From positions 56,393 through 120,392 of the forward strand of contig JACRAZ010000025.1 of NCBI GenBank assembly GCA_016213205.1: a stretch of DNA of 64,000 nucleotides, in the 5' to 3' direction. Positions 18,852 through 27,903 of this stretch are shown here, one piece after another; the first letter of the stretch is position 1, and each line of letters begins with the position of its first letter. The notes under the pieces are model-generated. The model had not been told where the DNA came from and did not search any database. It saw only the letters and a program-made list of their open reading frames with translations. A program made the translations under genes and the position numbers. The DNA comes from Burkholderiales bacterium (GTDB lineage Bacteria > Pseudomonadota > Gammaproteobacteria > Burkholderiales > Burkholderiaceae_C).

Positions 18852-19073
18852 TCAGCGCTTCACGCCGCCGGCCAGCAGCAGCAGGCCGCCGACGACGATG
18901 GCGCCGATGCCGGCCCACATCGGGATGTTCACCTGCTGCTTCTCCTTCACCGACAGCTCGATCGGCCCGATCTTGGCCTGGTGCGTTTCCTTGGTGAAGC
19001 TGAAGCCGCCATAGGCCAGGCCCAGCACGCCGGCGATGATCAATGCCACCGCGGCCAGTTTGATGCCGTTCAT
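18852..19073 (-). CDS. Small two-helix membrane protein
   Basis: 73 residues with two membrane helices (about residues 5-25 and 52-70) joined by a polar loop containing KIGPIELSVKEKQQVNIP. I recognise the pattern from small conserved proteobacterial membrane proteins without known role (DUF3185-like). It sits in a run of small stress-type proteins (CsbD, BON) on the same strand, downstream of the 48-residue membrane protein. Confidence 0.75.
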   Translation of the reverse strand: MNGIKLAAVALIIAGVLGLAYGGFSFTKETHQAKIGPIELSVKEKQQVNIPMWAGIGAIVVGGLLLLAGGVKR

Positions 19074-19100
19074 GTCATCTCCTTGGGTTGTGGGCGCGCG

Positions 19101-19247
19101 CTAGATGCGCCGACCCTGGATGACGCGCACCAGGATCACGACCACGGCCAGCACCAGCAACACGTGGATCAGGCCTCCCATGGTGGTGGAGGTGGCAAAG
19201 CCCAGCAGCCACAGCACGACCAGGACGACAGCGATTGTTTCGAGCAT
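19101..19247 (-). CDS. Lmo0937-type 48-residue membrane protein
   Basis: A short gene with a strong AAGGAG ribosome site upstream of ATG 19247. The protein is two hydrophobic helices (ETIAVVLVVLWLLGF and GLIHVLLVLAVVVILVRVI) and a basic end (QGRRI). This matches the Lmo0937 / DUF5670 family of tiny membrane proteins common in stress operons. Function is unknown. It lies 27 bases upstream of the two-helix protein gene and is probably co-transcribed. Confidence 0.8.
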   Translation of the reverse strand: MLETIAVVLVVLWLLGFATSTTMGGLIHVLLVLAVVVILVRVIQGRRI

Positions 19248-19298
19248 GGTGCTCTCCTTGGGGTAAAGCGGGGGGGGGGGGGCGCTGCGGCGGGGGCC

Positions 19299-19649
19299 TC
19301 AGCGGTAGGTTCTGCCGGCGGCGAACCAGGGGTCGCCGGCGTTGCGTTCGCATTCGGCCAGCAGGCGTTCGGCCTCGGCCATGGCCACGCCGTAGCGGCG
19401 CTGGATGCGGGCCGCGAACTGCTCGCGGCGCGCGGCGGCGATGGTGCGCTCGTCGTGCGTGAGCGTGCCCCACTGCTCCCTGGCCTTGCCGCTGGCCAGT
19501 GCCAGCAGGCCTTGCAGGCGGTCCCAGCCCAGCGGGACGCTCTTGGGCTGCGCATCCAGGCAGCGCCATTGCGCGCGCAGGCCGGGTGCAGGCGCCTGGC
19601 CGGTGGGGCTGACGGGGCCGGCCAGGCCGGTGGGGGTGGGGCTGTGCAT
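19299..19649 (-). CDS. Extended CsbD-like stress protein
   Basis: 116 residues. The C-terminal 75 residues carry the CsbD-like pattern (GKAREQWGTLTHDE, then RREQFAARIQRRYGVAMAEAERLL), paralogous to the 71-residue protein at 20788-21003. The first 40 residues are a Pro/Gly-rich extension of unclear status. CsbD proteins are general stress proteins of unknown mechanism. A run of 13 G lies at 19270-19282, between this gene and the Lmo0937-type gene. Confidence 0.7.
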   Translation of the reverse strand: MHSPTPTGLAGPVSPTGQAPAPGLRAQWRCLDAQPKSVPLGWDRLQGLLALASGKAREQWGTLTHDERTIAAARREQFAARIQRRYGVAMAEAERLLAECERNAGDPWFAAGRTYR

Positions 19650-19674
19650 CTGGGTTCTCCAATCGTGGTGGAGC

Positions 19675-20766
19675 TTAGGCGCCGGTGGCGGGCGGGTCTG
19701 TTCGCTGTCGAACAGAAGGCGCCGCTGGCGGTGCTTCGGTGGCGAGCTGCCACACCGCCATCAGCATGGCCGCCAACGCCGGGCCGAGGATGAAGCCGTT
19801 GAGTCCGAACACCGCCATGCCGCCCAGCGTGGACATCAGCACCACGTAGTCGGGCAGCCGGGTGTCCTTGCCCACCAGCATGGGCCGCAGCAGGTTGTCC
19901 ACCAGCCCGATCACCAGCGTGCCCCAGGCCAGCAGGCCCAGGCCCGACGCGGTGTCACCCACCGCCAGCAGGTAGATCGACACCGGCAACCACACCAGCA
20001 CCGGGCCCACGGCCGGCAGCAGCGAGAAAAACGTCATCAGCACCGCCCACATCAGCGCGGCCGTGATGCCAAGCCACCAGAAGGCCAGGCCGCCCAGCAG
20101 GCCCTGAACCGCGGCCACCAGCAGGTTGCCCTTCACGGTGGCGCGCACCACGGTGTTGAACTTGTCCACCAGCGCCTGTGTGTGGGCCGGTGTCAGCGGC
20201 ACCGCGCGGCGCAGGGTGTGCACCACGGCCTCGCCGTCGCGCACCAGGAAGAAGGTGAGGTACAGCGTGATGAACAGGCTGGCGATGAACTCGATGGTGT
20301 TCTGCCCGATGCTGAAGGCCTGCGTGGCGACGAACTGGCTGCCTTGCAGCAGCGTGGCGGTCAGGCGGCGCTGCAGCACATCGAAGTCGGGCACGCCAAA
20401 GCGTGCCAGCAGCGCGTGCGCCCAGGGCGGCAAGGCGTCGAAGCTCTCGCGCAGGTAGAGCACCGGGTTCAGCTCGCCGGCCTGGATGCGGTGGTACACG
20501 CCGGCCGCCTCGCCCGCGAGCGATGCGGTGATCAGCGAGAAGGGCACGATCACCACCACCAGCACGATCAGCAGCGTCAGCAACGCCGCCAGCCGATGCC
20601 AGCCGCCCAGCCGCCGCAGCAGCCAGCGGTGCACCGGCACGAACATCAGCGCGATCACCACGCTCCACAGGATCGGGCCATAGAAGGGCAGCAGGATCCA
20701 GCCCACCGCCAGCGCCGCTGCTGCCAGCAGCGCCAGCAGCGTGCGGTGTTCCTGGCGGGGTGACAT
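19675..20766 (-). CDS. AI-2E-family membrane transporter
   Basis: A 363-residue polytopic protein of the AI-2 exporter (AI-2E, formerly UPF0118/PerM) family, about seven to eight membrane helices. Typical features are the paired N-terminal helices, the GQNTIEFIASLFITLYLTFFLVRDG helix and the conserved LLPAVGPVLVWLP and GLVDNLLRPMLVGKDTRLP segments. Start is ATG 20766. Family members export small molecules or act as cation antiporters; the substrate here is unknown. It lies between two CsbD genes. Confidence 0.9.
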   Translation of the reverse strand: MSPRQEHRTLLALLAAAALAVGWILLPFYGPILWSVVIALMFVPVHRWLLRRLGGWHRLAALLTLLIVLVVVIVPFSLITASLAGEAAGVYHRIQAGELNPVLYLRESFDALPPWAHALLARFGVPDFDVLQRRLTATLLQGSQFVATQAFSIGQNTIEFIASLFITLYLTFFLVRDGEAVVHTLRRAVPLTPAHTQALVDKFNTVVRATVKGNLLVAAVQGLLGGLAFWWLGITAALMWAVLMTFFSLLPAVGPVLVWLPVSIYLLAVGDTASGLGLLAWGTLVIGLVDNLLRPMLVGKDTRLPDYVVLMSTLGGMAVFGLNGFILGPALAAMLMAVWQLATEAPPAAPSVRQRTDPPATGA

Positions 20767-20787
20767 CACCGCCCCCCGGCCCCTGGC

Positions 20788-21003
20788 CTACTTGAACCAG
20801 GCGTCACTGGCCTTGCGCTCCCACTCGGCCAGTTGCTGCTCGGCGTTGTCCTTGGCCACGCCGTAGCGCTCCTGGATCTTGCCGACCAGTTGTTCACGCC
20901 GGCCGGCGATCACGTCCAGATCGTCGTTGGTCAGCTTGCCCCATTGCTCCTGGGCCTTGCCGGTCACACGCTTCCAGTTGCCCTGGATTTGGTCCCAGTT
21001 CAT
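20788..21003 (-). CDS. CsbD-family stress protein
   Basis: 71 residues, full-length CsbD: NWDQIQGNWKRVTGKAQEQWGKL at the start, then DDLDVIAGRREQLVGKIQERYG. These small soluble proteins are induced by general stress; the mechanism is unknown. The start ATG 21003 is followed closely by the AI-2E gene on the same strand. A longer paralogue is at 19299-19649. Confidence 0.93.
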   Translation of the reverse strand: MNWDQIQGNWKRVTGKAQEQWGKLTNDDLDVIAGRREQLVGKIQERYGVAKDNAEQQLAEWERKASDAWFK

Positions 21004-21031
21004 GGTGTTTCCCTTCTTGGTGTGCGTGCGC

Positions 21032-21346
21032 TCAAGGGCGCACGGCGATTTCGTTCTTGACCTGCTTCACGCCGCTGACCTTCCAGGCCAGGGTCTCGGC
21101 GGTGGCCTTCTCGGTGGCGCTCTTCGCAAAGCCCGAGAGCATCACGGTGCCATTGAGCGTCTCGACGCTGATGCTGGCCGCGTCCACCTGCTTGTTCTCG
21201 ATGAAGCGGCTCTTCACGGCGGTGGTGATGGCGGTGTCGTCGACATAGGCGCCCACGGTTTCCTGGCCGCGCGTCACGGCACAACCGGCGGCGGTGAGCA
21301 GGGCTGCCGCGGCAAACGCGGCGATGAGGGGGGTGCGGATCTTCAT
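21032..21346 (-). CDS. BON-domain lipoprotein
   Basis: 104 residues. A lipoprotein signal (lipobox TAAGC) precedes one BON domain (DDTAITTAVKSRFIENKQV, then SVETLNGTVMLSGFAKS and the VKQVKNEI end), as in OsmY and related periplasmic proteins. BON domains bind membranes and are linked to osmotic and envelope stress. It heads the minus-strand run of CsbD, AI-2E and small membrane genes, and diverges from the Crp-like gene at 21623. Confidence 0.92.
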   Translation of the reverse strand: MKIRTPLIAAFAAAALLTAAGCAVTRGQETVGAYVDDTAITTAVKSRFIENKQVDAASISVETLNGTVMLSGFAKSATEKATAETLAWKVSGVKQVKNEIAVRP

Positions 21347-21492
21347 GGTGGTGCTCCTTCAAGCATCGTGGATGCACGGGTCACCTTCGCCTGTTCCAGG
21401 CGGGTCCCGCGTTCTGCCACCTTTGCAAGGTAGGGGTTTGCTCGCCCGGGGTCTGTGCGGCAGCGAACATTGGCGCGATGTGGCCCTGGGGC

Positions 21493-21521
21493 TTGACACC
21501 TCGCAAGGGGCGCGCACATTT
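21493..21521 (+). promoter_or_regulatory. Candidate sigma-70 promoter for the Crp-like gene at 21623
   Basis: TTGACA at 21493-21498 is exact to the -35 consensus, followed by 17 bases and ACATTT as a weak -10. This leaves a leader of about 95 bases to ATG 21623. Supported by pattern only. Confidence 0.4.
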
Positions 21522-21622
21522 GCGGAGCAACGCCAGTCAGCCCGCCTATGGCTGCCCAGGCTTGCCGAAGCCCCTGCGCGTTGTGACCGGCCCCGACACC
21601 CTTCCAGGTTGCAAAGCCCGAG

Positions 21623-22342
21623 ATGCCCGACCGAATCGATCCACCGCGAAACCTGCTGCTGCGCGCCGTGCCACCGCCCGTGTGGGCGCGCTGGTGCGCT
21701 GAGCTGGAGCCGGTGCGGCTGGCCAGCGGCGAGCTGCTGTACGACGTCGACCGCGCACCGCGCCATGTCCACTTCCCGACCACGGCGCTGGTGTCGCTGG
21801 TGTACCCGATGCTCAATGGCGAGCCGGCCGAGATTGCCGTCATCGGCCACGAGGGCCTGGTGGGCACCACCGCTTTCATGGGCGGCAGCTCGACGCCGAG
21901 CCAGGCGGTGGTGCACAGCGCCGGCTGGGCCCTGCGCCTGGACGCGCAGTCCCTGCGTGACGACTTCGAGCGCGACGATGCGTTGCGCCACCTGCTGCTG
22001 CGCTATGCGCAGGCGATCATCACCCAGATCGCGCTGACGGCGGTGTGCAACCGCCGCCACCAGCTCGATGCGCGGCTGTGCCGCTGGCTGCTGCTGAGCC
22101 TGGACAGCCCCCCCGGCCCCGAGCTCACGATGACGCACGAGCGCCTGGCCAACATGCTGGGCGTGCGGCGTGAGGGCGTGACCACGGCCGTGGCCGCGCT
22201 GCAGCGGCAGGGGCTGCTGCACTGCACCCGCGGCCACATGGTGGTGCTCAGCCGTGCCGGCCTGGAACAGCGCGCCTGCGAGTGCTACGACGTGGTGCGC
22301 CGCGAATACCACCGCCTGCTGCCCGAGCCCCAGGCGAACTGA
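21623..22342 (+). CDS. Crp/Fnr-family transcription regulator
   Basis: 239 residues: an N-terminal cyclic-nucleotide-binding fold (about residues 15-135) with VYPMLNGEPAEIAVIGHEGLVGTTAFMGG, then a dimer helix and a C-terminal winged helix (LANMLGVRREGVTTAVAALQRQGLL). There is no N-terminal cysteine cluster, so it is not an oxygen-sensing FNR, and the typical cAMP-binding Arg-Ser pair is not evident. It is closely similar to the broken copy at 18125. It is intact and diverges from the BON gene, so it may regulate the adjoining stress cluster. Confidence 0.9.
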   Translation: MPDRIDPPRNLLLRAVPPPVWARWCAELEPVRLASGELLYDVDRAPRHVHFPTTALVSLVYPMLNGEPAEIAVIGHEGLVGTTAFMGGSSTPSQAVVHSAGWALRLDAQSLRDDFERDDALRHLLLRYAQAIITQIALTAVCNRRHQLDARLCRWLLLSLDSPPGPELTMTHERLANMLGVRREGVTTAVAALQRQGLLHCTRGHMVVLSRAGLEQRACECYDVVRREYHRLLPEPQAN

Positions 22343-22360
22343 ACCCATGGCGGCACGGGC

Positions 22361-23131
22361 ATGAATGAGGCCCTTCTGTGCGCTGGCAGACAGTCATGCC
22401 GGGTGGCTTGTGCACACACTGCGCGTACTGTGGAAAACCAACTGATCGAGTTGCTGCCGGACAAGGATCGATCACGCCTGCTGGCCGCGGGCGAGCCTTT
22501 CGAGCTGGTGCTGCCAGCGGTGCTTGTCGAGCCCGGCCATCCGGCCAGCCATGTGTACTTTCCGCGCGTGGGCTATGTCTCGTTGCTCACGCTGCTGGAC
22601 GGCCACCCGGCGCTGGAGGTGGGCATGGTGGGCCCCGAGGGCGTGGTGGGCGTGCCGCTGGCCCCGGGCCTGGGCGCGCCGCCGCTGCGGGCCCAGGTGC
22701 AGGCGCCGGGCACGGCCTGGCGCGTGGGCTTGGGGCCCTTCCGCCGCCAGCTCGCCGAGAGCCCGGCCCTGCGCCAGCTGATCGAGCGCTACCTGTGGGT
22801 GTGCGTGGCGCAGCTGGCCTCGGCCGCGGCCTGCCTGCACTTCCACATGATCGCGCCGCGCCTGGCGCGCCGGCTGCTGATGAGCCAGGACCGCGCGCAG
22901 GCCGACGGCTTCCACGTGACACATGAGCTGCTGGCCTCGATGCTGGGCGTGCGGCGCGTGGGCATCACGGTGGCGGCCGGCGTGCTGCAGCGCGATGGCC
23001 TGATCCGCTACCACCGTGGCGAGATCACGGTGCTCGACCGCGCCGGCCTCGAGGCCGCCGCATGCAGCTGCTACGCCGGCGACCGCCAGGCCTACGCGGC
23101 CCTGCTGCACGGGCCTGAACTGGCGCACTGA
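22361..23131 (+). CDS. Crp/Fnr-family transcription regulator, divergent copy
   Basis: About 256 residues from ATG 22361; GTG 22430 is an alternative that removes a Cys-rich, poorly conserved leader. The sensor domain (RVGYVSLLTLLDGHPALEVGMVGPEGVVGVP) and winged helix (LLASMLGVRRVGITVAAGVLQRDGLI) match the two paralogues at 18125 and 21623 in layout but with lower similarity. It starts 18 bases after the preceding regulator, so both are likely co-transcribed. No effector-binding residues are evident. Confidence 0.88.
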   Translation: MNEALLCAGRQSCRVACAHTARTVENQLIELLPDKDRSRLLAAGEPFELVLPAVLVEPGHPASHVYFPRVGYVSLLTLLDGHPALEVGMVGPEGVVGVPLAPGLGAPPLRAQVQAPGTAWRVGLGPFRRQLAESPALRQLIERYLWVCVAQLASAAACLHFHMIAPRLARRLLMSQDRAQADGFHVTHELLASMLGVRRVGITVAAGVLQRDGLIRYHRGEITVLDRAGLEAAACSCYAGDRQAYAALLHGPELAH

Positions 23132-23174
23132 ACTGACGCACTGAACACGCGCGCTGCGCGACTGGGAGCCCGCC

Positions 23175-24569
23175 ATGCCCGAGACCCGTGTCGAGACCGA
23201 CAGCTTCGGCCCCATCGACGTGCCGGCACAGGCCCTGTGGGGTGCGCAGACGGCGCGCAGCCTGCACTTCTTTGCCATCGGTGAGCAGCGCATGCCGCTG
23301 GCGGTGATCCACGCGATGGCCTGGGTGAAATGGGCAGCGGCGCATGCCAACGCCACGCTCGGGCTGCTGGAGGCCCGGCGCGCCGAAGCCATCGCCGCGG
23401 CCGCGCAGCGAGTGGCCCAGGGCGAGCTGGATGCCGAGTTCCCGCTCTCGGTGTGGCAGACCGGCTCCGGTACCCAGAGCCACATGAACGTGAACGAGGT
23501 GGTCGCGCAGCTCGCCACGCGCGCGCTGGGCAGCGGCCGGGGGGCGGGCCGGGCGGTGCACCCCCATGACGACGTGAACCGCGGCCAGTCGTCCAACGAT
23601 GTGTTCCCCACCGCCATGCACCTGGCGGTGGCGCTGCAGGCGCGTGACCTGCTGCTGCCGGCGCTGCAGGCGCTGCACCTGGCGCTGGCGTCCCAGGCGC
23701 GCGGGTTCGAGGCCGTGCTCAAGGTGGGCCGCACGCACCTGCAGGACGCCACCCCCATCACGCTGGGCCAGGAGTTCGGCGGCTACGCGGCCCAGCTGGC
23801 GCTGTGCCGGCAGGCCATCGAGCAGGCGCTGGGTCCGGTGCACACGCTGGCCATCGGCGGCACCGCAGTGGGCACCGGCCTGAACACGCACCCGGCCTTC
23901 GGCGCGCATGTGGCGGCCTTGCTGGCCGAGCAGCTGAACCTGCCGCTCACGCCCGCCGCCAACCTGTTTGCCGCGATGGCCGGCCACGAGGCGCTGGTGG
24001 GCTACCACGCCGCGCTGCGCATGCTGGCGATCGCGCTGACCAAGATCGGCAACGACATCCGGCTGATGGGCAGCGGCCCGCGCGCCGGCCTGGGCGAGCT
24101 GCGGCTGCCCGAGAACGAGCCCGGCAGCTCCATCATGCCGGGCAAGGTGAACCCCACCCAGGTGGAGGCGCTGACGATGGTGTGCGCGCAGGTGATGGGC
24201 CACGACACGGCGATCGGCTTTGCGGCCAGCCAGGGCCACTTCGAGCTCAATGTCTACAAGCCGCTGATCGTGCTGGACACGCTGGACAGCGCCCGCCTGC
24301 TGGCCGATGCGATGCACAGCTTCAACCACCATTGCGTGGCGGGGCTGCAGGCCAACGCGGCGCGGCTGGAAGAGATGCTGCAAGGCTCGCTGATGGTGGT
24401 GACGGCGCTGGCGCCGCACATCGGCCACGACCTGGCGGCGCAGATCGCCCGGCGCGCGCACGCCGAGGGCGTGACGCTGCGCGAGGCCGCGCTGGCGCAG
24501 GGCGCGGTGTCGGCCGAGCAGTTCGACGCCTGGGTGGACGCGCGGCACATGCTGGGGCCGCGTGCCTGA
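23175..24569 (+). CDS. fumC: Class II fumarate hydratase
   Basis: Converts fumarate to malate in the TCA cycle. 464 residues with the superfamily signature GSSIMPGKVNPTQVEA near residue 318, the TGSGTQSHMNVNEV substrate loop and the HPHDDVNRGQSSNDVFPTAMH block. It belongs to the oxygen-stable, iron-free class. ATG 23175 gives the normal N-terminus (ETRVETDSFGPIDVP). It lies 43 bases after the Crp-like gene on the same strand. Confidence 0.97.
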   Translation: MPETRVETDSFGPIDVPAQALWGAQTARSLHFFAIGEQRMPLAVIHAMAWVKWAAAHANATLGLLEARRAEAIAAAAQRVAQGELDAEFPLSVWQTGSGTQSHMNVNEVVAQLATRALGSGRGAGRAVHPHDDVNRGQSSNDVFPTAMHLAVALQARDLLLPALQALHLALASQARGFEAVLKVGRTHLQDATPITLGQEFGGYAAQLALCRQAIEQALGPVHTLAIGGTAVGTGLNTHPAFGAHVAALLAEQLNLPLTPAANLFAAMAGHEALVGYHAALRMLAIALTKIGNDIRLMGSGPRAGLGELRLPENEPGSSIMPGKVNPTQVEALTMVCAQVMGHDTAIGFAASQGHFELNVYKPLIVLDTLDSARLLADAMHSFNHHCVAGLQANAARLEEMLQGSLMVVTALAPHIGHDLAAQIARRAHAEGVTLREAALAQGAVSAEQFDAWVDARHMLGPRA

Positions 24570-24644
24570 GTGGCGGCCTCGCTGCAAGCATGACGGGGGC
24601 ACCCCGAAACCGGCGACACCGCCCCGGCGCGCGAGAATCCACCG

Positions 24645-27041
24645 ATGCACCATGCCGATTCCATCGAGCCCCGGTCTGCGGACACGTCGCCGCTGCTGGC
24701 CAACCTGAACCCCGAGCAACTGGCCGCGGTGACGCTGCCGGCGCGGCCGGCGCTCATCCTCGCCGGGGCCGGCTCGGGCAAGACCCGAGTGCTGACCACC
24801 CGCATTGCCTGGCTCTTGTCCACCGGCCAGGTGTCGCCCGGCGGGCTGATGGCGGTGACCTTCACCAACAAGGCCGCGAAGGAAATGCTCACCCGGCTGT
24901 CGGCCATGCTGCCGGTGGCGGTGCGCGGCATGTGGATCGGCACCTTCCACGGCCTGTGCAACCGCTTCCTGCGCGCGCACTGGAAGCTGGCCGGGTTGCC
25001 GCAGTCGTTCCAGATCCTGGACACGGCCGACCAGCTCTCGGCCGTCAAGCGCATCATCAAGGCCATGGGCCTGGACGAGCAGCGTTTCGTGCCCAAGCAG
25101 GTGAGCTGGTTCATCGCCGGCAGCAAGGAAGACGGCCAGCGCCCGCGCGACGTGGACGCACGCGACCCGCAGACGCGCAAGATGGTCGAGATCTACCAGG
25201 CCTACGAAGACCAGTGCCAGCGCGAAGGCGTGGTCGACTTCGCCGAGCTGATGCTGCGCACCTACGAGCTGCTGCGCGACAACGACGCGCTGCGCGAGCA
25301 CTACCAGCGCCGCTTCCAGCACATCCTGGTGGACGAGTTCCAGGACACCAACCGCCTGCAGTACCGCTGGCTGAAGATGTTCGCGCCGCCCGGCGGCCAG
25401 CAGGGCGTGTTCGCGGTGGGCGACGACGACCAGAGCATCTACGCCTTCCGCGGCGCGCAAGTGGGCAACATGGCCGACTTCGAGCGCGAGTACGGCGTGC
25501 AGCACGTCATCAAGCTGGAGCGCAACTACCGCTCGTTCGGCAACATCCTGGATGCGGCGAACGAGCTCATCGCGCACAACAGCCGGCGCCTGGGCAAGAA
25601 CCTGCGCACCGAGGCCGGCCCCGGCGAGCCGGTGCGGGTGAGCGAATCCACCAGCGACTATGCCGAGGCCCAGTGGCTGCTGGAAGAGATGCAGCAGCTT
25701 CATCGCGGCGGCCTGCGCCGCAGCGAGATCGCGGTGCTGTACCGCAGTAACGCGCAAAGCCGTGTGATCGAAAGCGCGCTGTTCAACGCCGGCATTCCCT
25801 ACCGCGTGTACGGCGGGCTGCGCTTCTTCGAGCGGGCCGAGGTCAAGCATGCGCTGGCCTACCTGCGGCTGATCGAGAACCCGAACGACGACACCTCGTT
25901 CCTGCGGGTGGTCAACTTCCCGGCGCGCGGCATCGGCGCGCGCACGGTGGAGAGCCTGCAGGACGCCGCGCGCAGCGCGCAGACCAGCCTGTACCAGAGC
26001 GTGGGCGCGGTGGCGGGCAAGGCGGGCGCCAACCTGGCGGCCTTCAACGCGCTGGTGGACGGGCTGCGTGAACGCACACGCGGCTTCACGCTGCGCCAGA
26101 TCATCGAGGAGATGCTCAAGACCAGCGGCCTGATCGACTTCTACCGCACCGAGAAGGAAGGCGCCGAGCGCATCGAGAACCTGGAGGAACTGGTCAACGC
26201 GGCCGAGGCCTTCGTCACCCAGGAAGGCTTCGGCAAGGACGCGGTGGGCCTGCCGGTGGACGAGGTGCGCCCGGGCACGCTGGCCGAGGGCACGCCCGCG
26301 GCGGTGGCCGCGGTGGACCTGGCGCCCGATGCCGAGACCGGCGAGATCCTCTCGCCGCTGGCCGCCTTCCTGACCCACGCCGCGCTGGAGGCCGGTGACA
26401 ACCAGGCCCAGGCCGGGCAGGACGCGGTGCAGCTGATGACGGTGCACTCGGCCAAGGGCCTGGAGTTCGACGCGGTGTTCATCACCGGGCTCGAGGAGGG
26501 CCTGTTCCCGCACGAGAACTCGATGTCCGACGCTGACGGGCTGGAGGAAGAGCGCCGGCTGATGTACGTGGCCATCACCCGCGCGCGCCAGCGCCTGTAC
26601 CTGAGCTTCAGCCAGACCCGGCTGCTGCACGGGCAGACGCGCTACAACGTGAAGAGCCGCTTCCTCGACGAGCTGCCCGAAGCCGCGCTGAAGTGGCTGA
26701 CGCCGCGCAACCAGGGCTTCGGCTCGGGTTATGCCCGCGAGTACCAGAGCGCCTGGTCGCGCGGCACCGGCCTGGGCTCGGTGGTGGGTGCCGGCCGCGT
26801 GGAGGGCCGGCCGGCCTACGCCGCGCCGCCCCCGCCGCCGCTGCCGCCGGCCATGGCGGCCAAGGCCGCGGCGTCACACGGCCTGCGGGTGGGGCAGTCG
26901 GTGTTCCACACCAAGTTCGGTGAAGGCGTGGTGCTCACGCTCGAAGGCAGTGGCAGCGATGCGCGGGCCCAGGTGCACTTCTCGCGCCATGGCGCGAAGT
27001 GGCTGGCACTGTCGATCGCGAAGCTCACGCCGGTGGAGTGA
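24645..27041 (+). CDS. uvrD: DNA helicase II (UvrD/PcrA type)
   Basis: A superfamily 1A 3'-5' helicase of 798 residues acting in nucleotide excision and mismatch repair. Motifs in order: Walker A AGAGSGKTRVL (about residue 41), TFTNKAAKEM, VDEFQDTN, DDDQSIYAFRGA, and the C-terminal VHSAKGLEF and VAITRARQRLYL. The last 60 residues (VGQSVFHTKFGEGVVLTLEGSG) are the Tudor-like UvrD C-terminal domain that contacts RNA polymerase, after a Pro-rich linker. Confidence 0.96.
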   Translation: MHHADSIEPRSADTSPLLANLNPEQLAAVTLPARPALILAGAGSGKTRVLTTRIAWLLSTGQVSPGGLMAVTFTNKAAKEMLTRLSAMLPVAVRGMWIGTFHGLCNRFLRAHWKLAGLPQSFQILDTADQLSAVKRIIKAMGLDEQRFVPKQVSWFIAGSKEDGQRPRDVDARDPQTRKMVEIYQAYEDQCQREGVVDFAELMLRTYELLRDNDALREHYQRRFQHILVDEFQDTNRLQYRWLKMFAPPGGQQGVFAVGDDDQSIYAFRGAQVGNMADFEREYGVQHVIKLERNYRSFGNILDAANELIAHNSRRLGKNLRTEAGPGEPVRVSESTSDYAEAQWLLEEMQQLHRGGLRRSEIAVLYRSNAQSRVIESALFNAGIPYRVYGGLRFFERAEVKHALAYLRLIENPNDDTSFLRVVNFPARGIGARTVESLQDAARSAQTSLYQSVGAVAGKAGANLAAFNALVDGLRERTRGFTLRQIIEEMLKTSGLIDFYRTEKEGAERIENLEELVNAAEAFVTQEGFGKDAVGLPVDEVRPGTLAEGTPAAVAAVDLAPDAETGEILSPLAAFLTHAALEAGDNQAQAGQDAVQLMTVHSAKGLEFDAVFITGLEEGLFPHENSMSDADGLEEERRLMYVAITRARQRLYLSFSQTRLLHGQTRYNVKSRFLDELPEAALKWLTPRNQGFGSGYAREYQSAWSRGTGLGSVVGAGRVEGRPAYAAPPPPPLPPAMAAKAAASHGLRVGQSVFHTKFGEGVVLTLEGSGSDARAQVHFSRHGAKWLALSIAKLTPVE

Positions 27042-27050
27042 GCGGCGGGC

Positions 27051-27866
27051 TCAGGGCGCCACGCTGTCGTCGGCCCCGAAGGTGTCGGTGAACATGAACC
27101 ACAGCGACACGTAGAACCCGCAGCTCAGCGCCACGAGCAGCAGCACGCCCAGCATCAGCGCGAGCGGGCCGGCCCCCACCAGCGCGGCCAGCAGTGCGGT
27201 GGCCAGCCCGGCCGCGAGGCTGCCCACCAGCGCGCAACCCAGCCAGGACAGCAGGTACACGGTGAACGCGCCCTTGGTGCGCCACAGCGCGAGCGTGCTC
27301 GAGAACAGGGCCTGCGCGGCCGATTGCCCACCCCAGTGCACCAGCGCCAGTGCATGCCAGTAGGGCACCGAGAGCAGCGCGGCCAGCATCGTGATGCCGT
27401 TGACGAAGGCTGCCACCGGTGCGCTGCCCACCACGGCCAGCAGTTCCTGCGGCGAGACCTGCGGCTGCGCCAGCGGCTTGAGCGCCAGCACCAGCGCCTC
27501 GCCGCCCAGCCAGAACAGCAGCTCGATGCCCAGGGTCATCACCACCCCGAAGCCCAGGCTCAGCAGCAGCAGGGTGCGGCGCTCGGGCGCCGGCGCGCGC
27601 CACACCGCCCACAGCGTGGCCATGCGCACCGGCTGGCCGGCGCACACATCGCGCGTGGCCTGCATGAAGGCCAGCGACAGCAGCGGCATCGTGGCCGCGG
27701 CCAGCACCGGGCCGATGAAGGGCAGCGCGCCCAGCACGGTGGTGATCAGCAGGTAGCCGATGAACAGGCTGGTGAAGCCCAGTGGCCGCTTCAGGAAGGT
27801 GGCCAGGCCCTGCCGCAGCCAGGCCTGGCCGCGTGGCACGGCCACCGTGCGCAATCGAAGTCCCAT
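27051..27866 (-). CDS. BPSS1780-family membrane protein
   Basis: 271 residues with about six hydrophobic segments. The N-terminal WLRQGLATFLKRPLGFTSLF and following helices match a membrane protein family found across Burkholderia and relatives (BPSS1780 type). Function is unknown. It is transcribed after thrB on the same strand with a 37-base gap and is convergent with uvrD. Confidence 0.82.
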   Translation of the reverse strand: MGLRLRTVAVPRGQAWLRQGLATFLKRPLGFTSLFIGYLLITTVLGALPFIGPVLAAATMPLLSLAFMQATRDVCAGQPVRMATLWAVWRAPAPERRTLLLLSLGFGVVMTLGIELLFWLGGEALVLALKPLAQPQVSPQELLAVVGSAPVAAFVNGITMLAALLSVPYWHALALVHWGGQSAAQALFSSTLALWRTKGAFTVYLLSWLGCALVGSLAAGLATALLAALVGAGPLALMLGVLLLVALSCGFYVSLWFMFTDTFGADDSVAP

Positions 27867-27903
27867 CGTCAGTGATGCCTCGGGTGGGGAAGGGCAGGCC
27901 GCA

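Noticed and set aside
23025..26630. A 1200-codon antisense frame opposite fumC and uvrD
   Set aside because: His/Gln/Arg/Ala-rich composition is typical of antisense translation of high-GC genes; both sense genes are complete.
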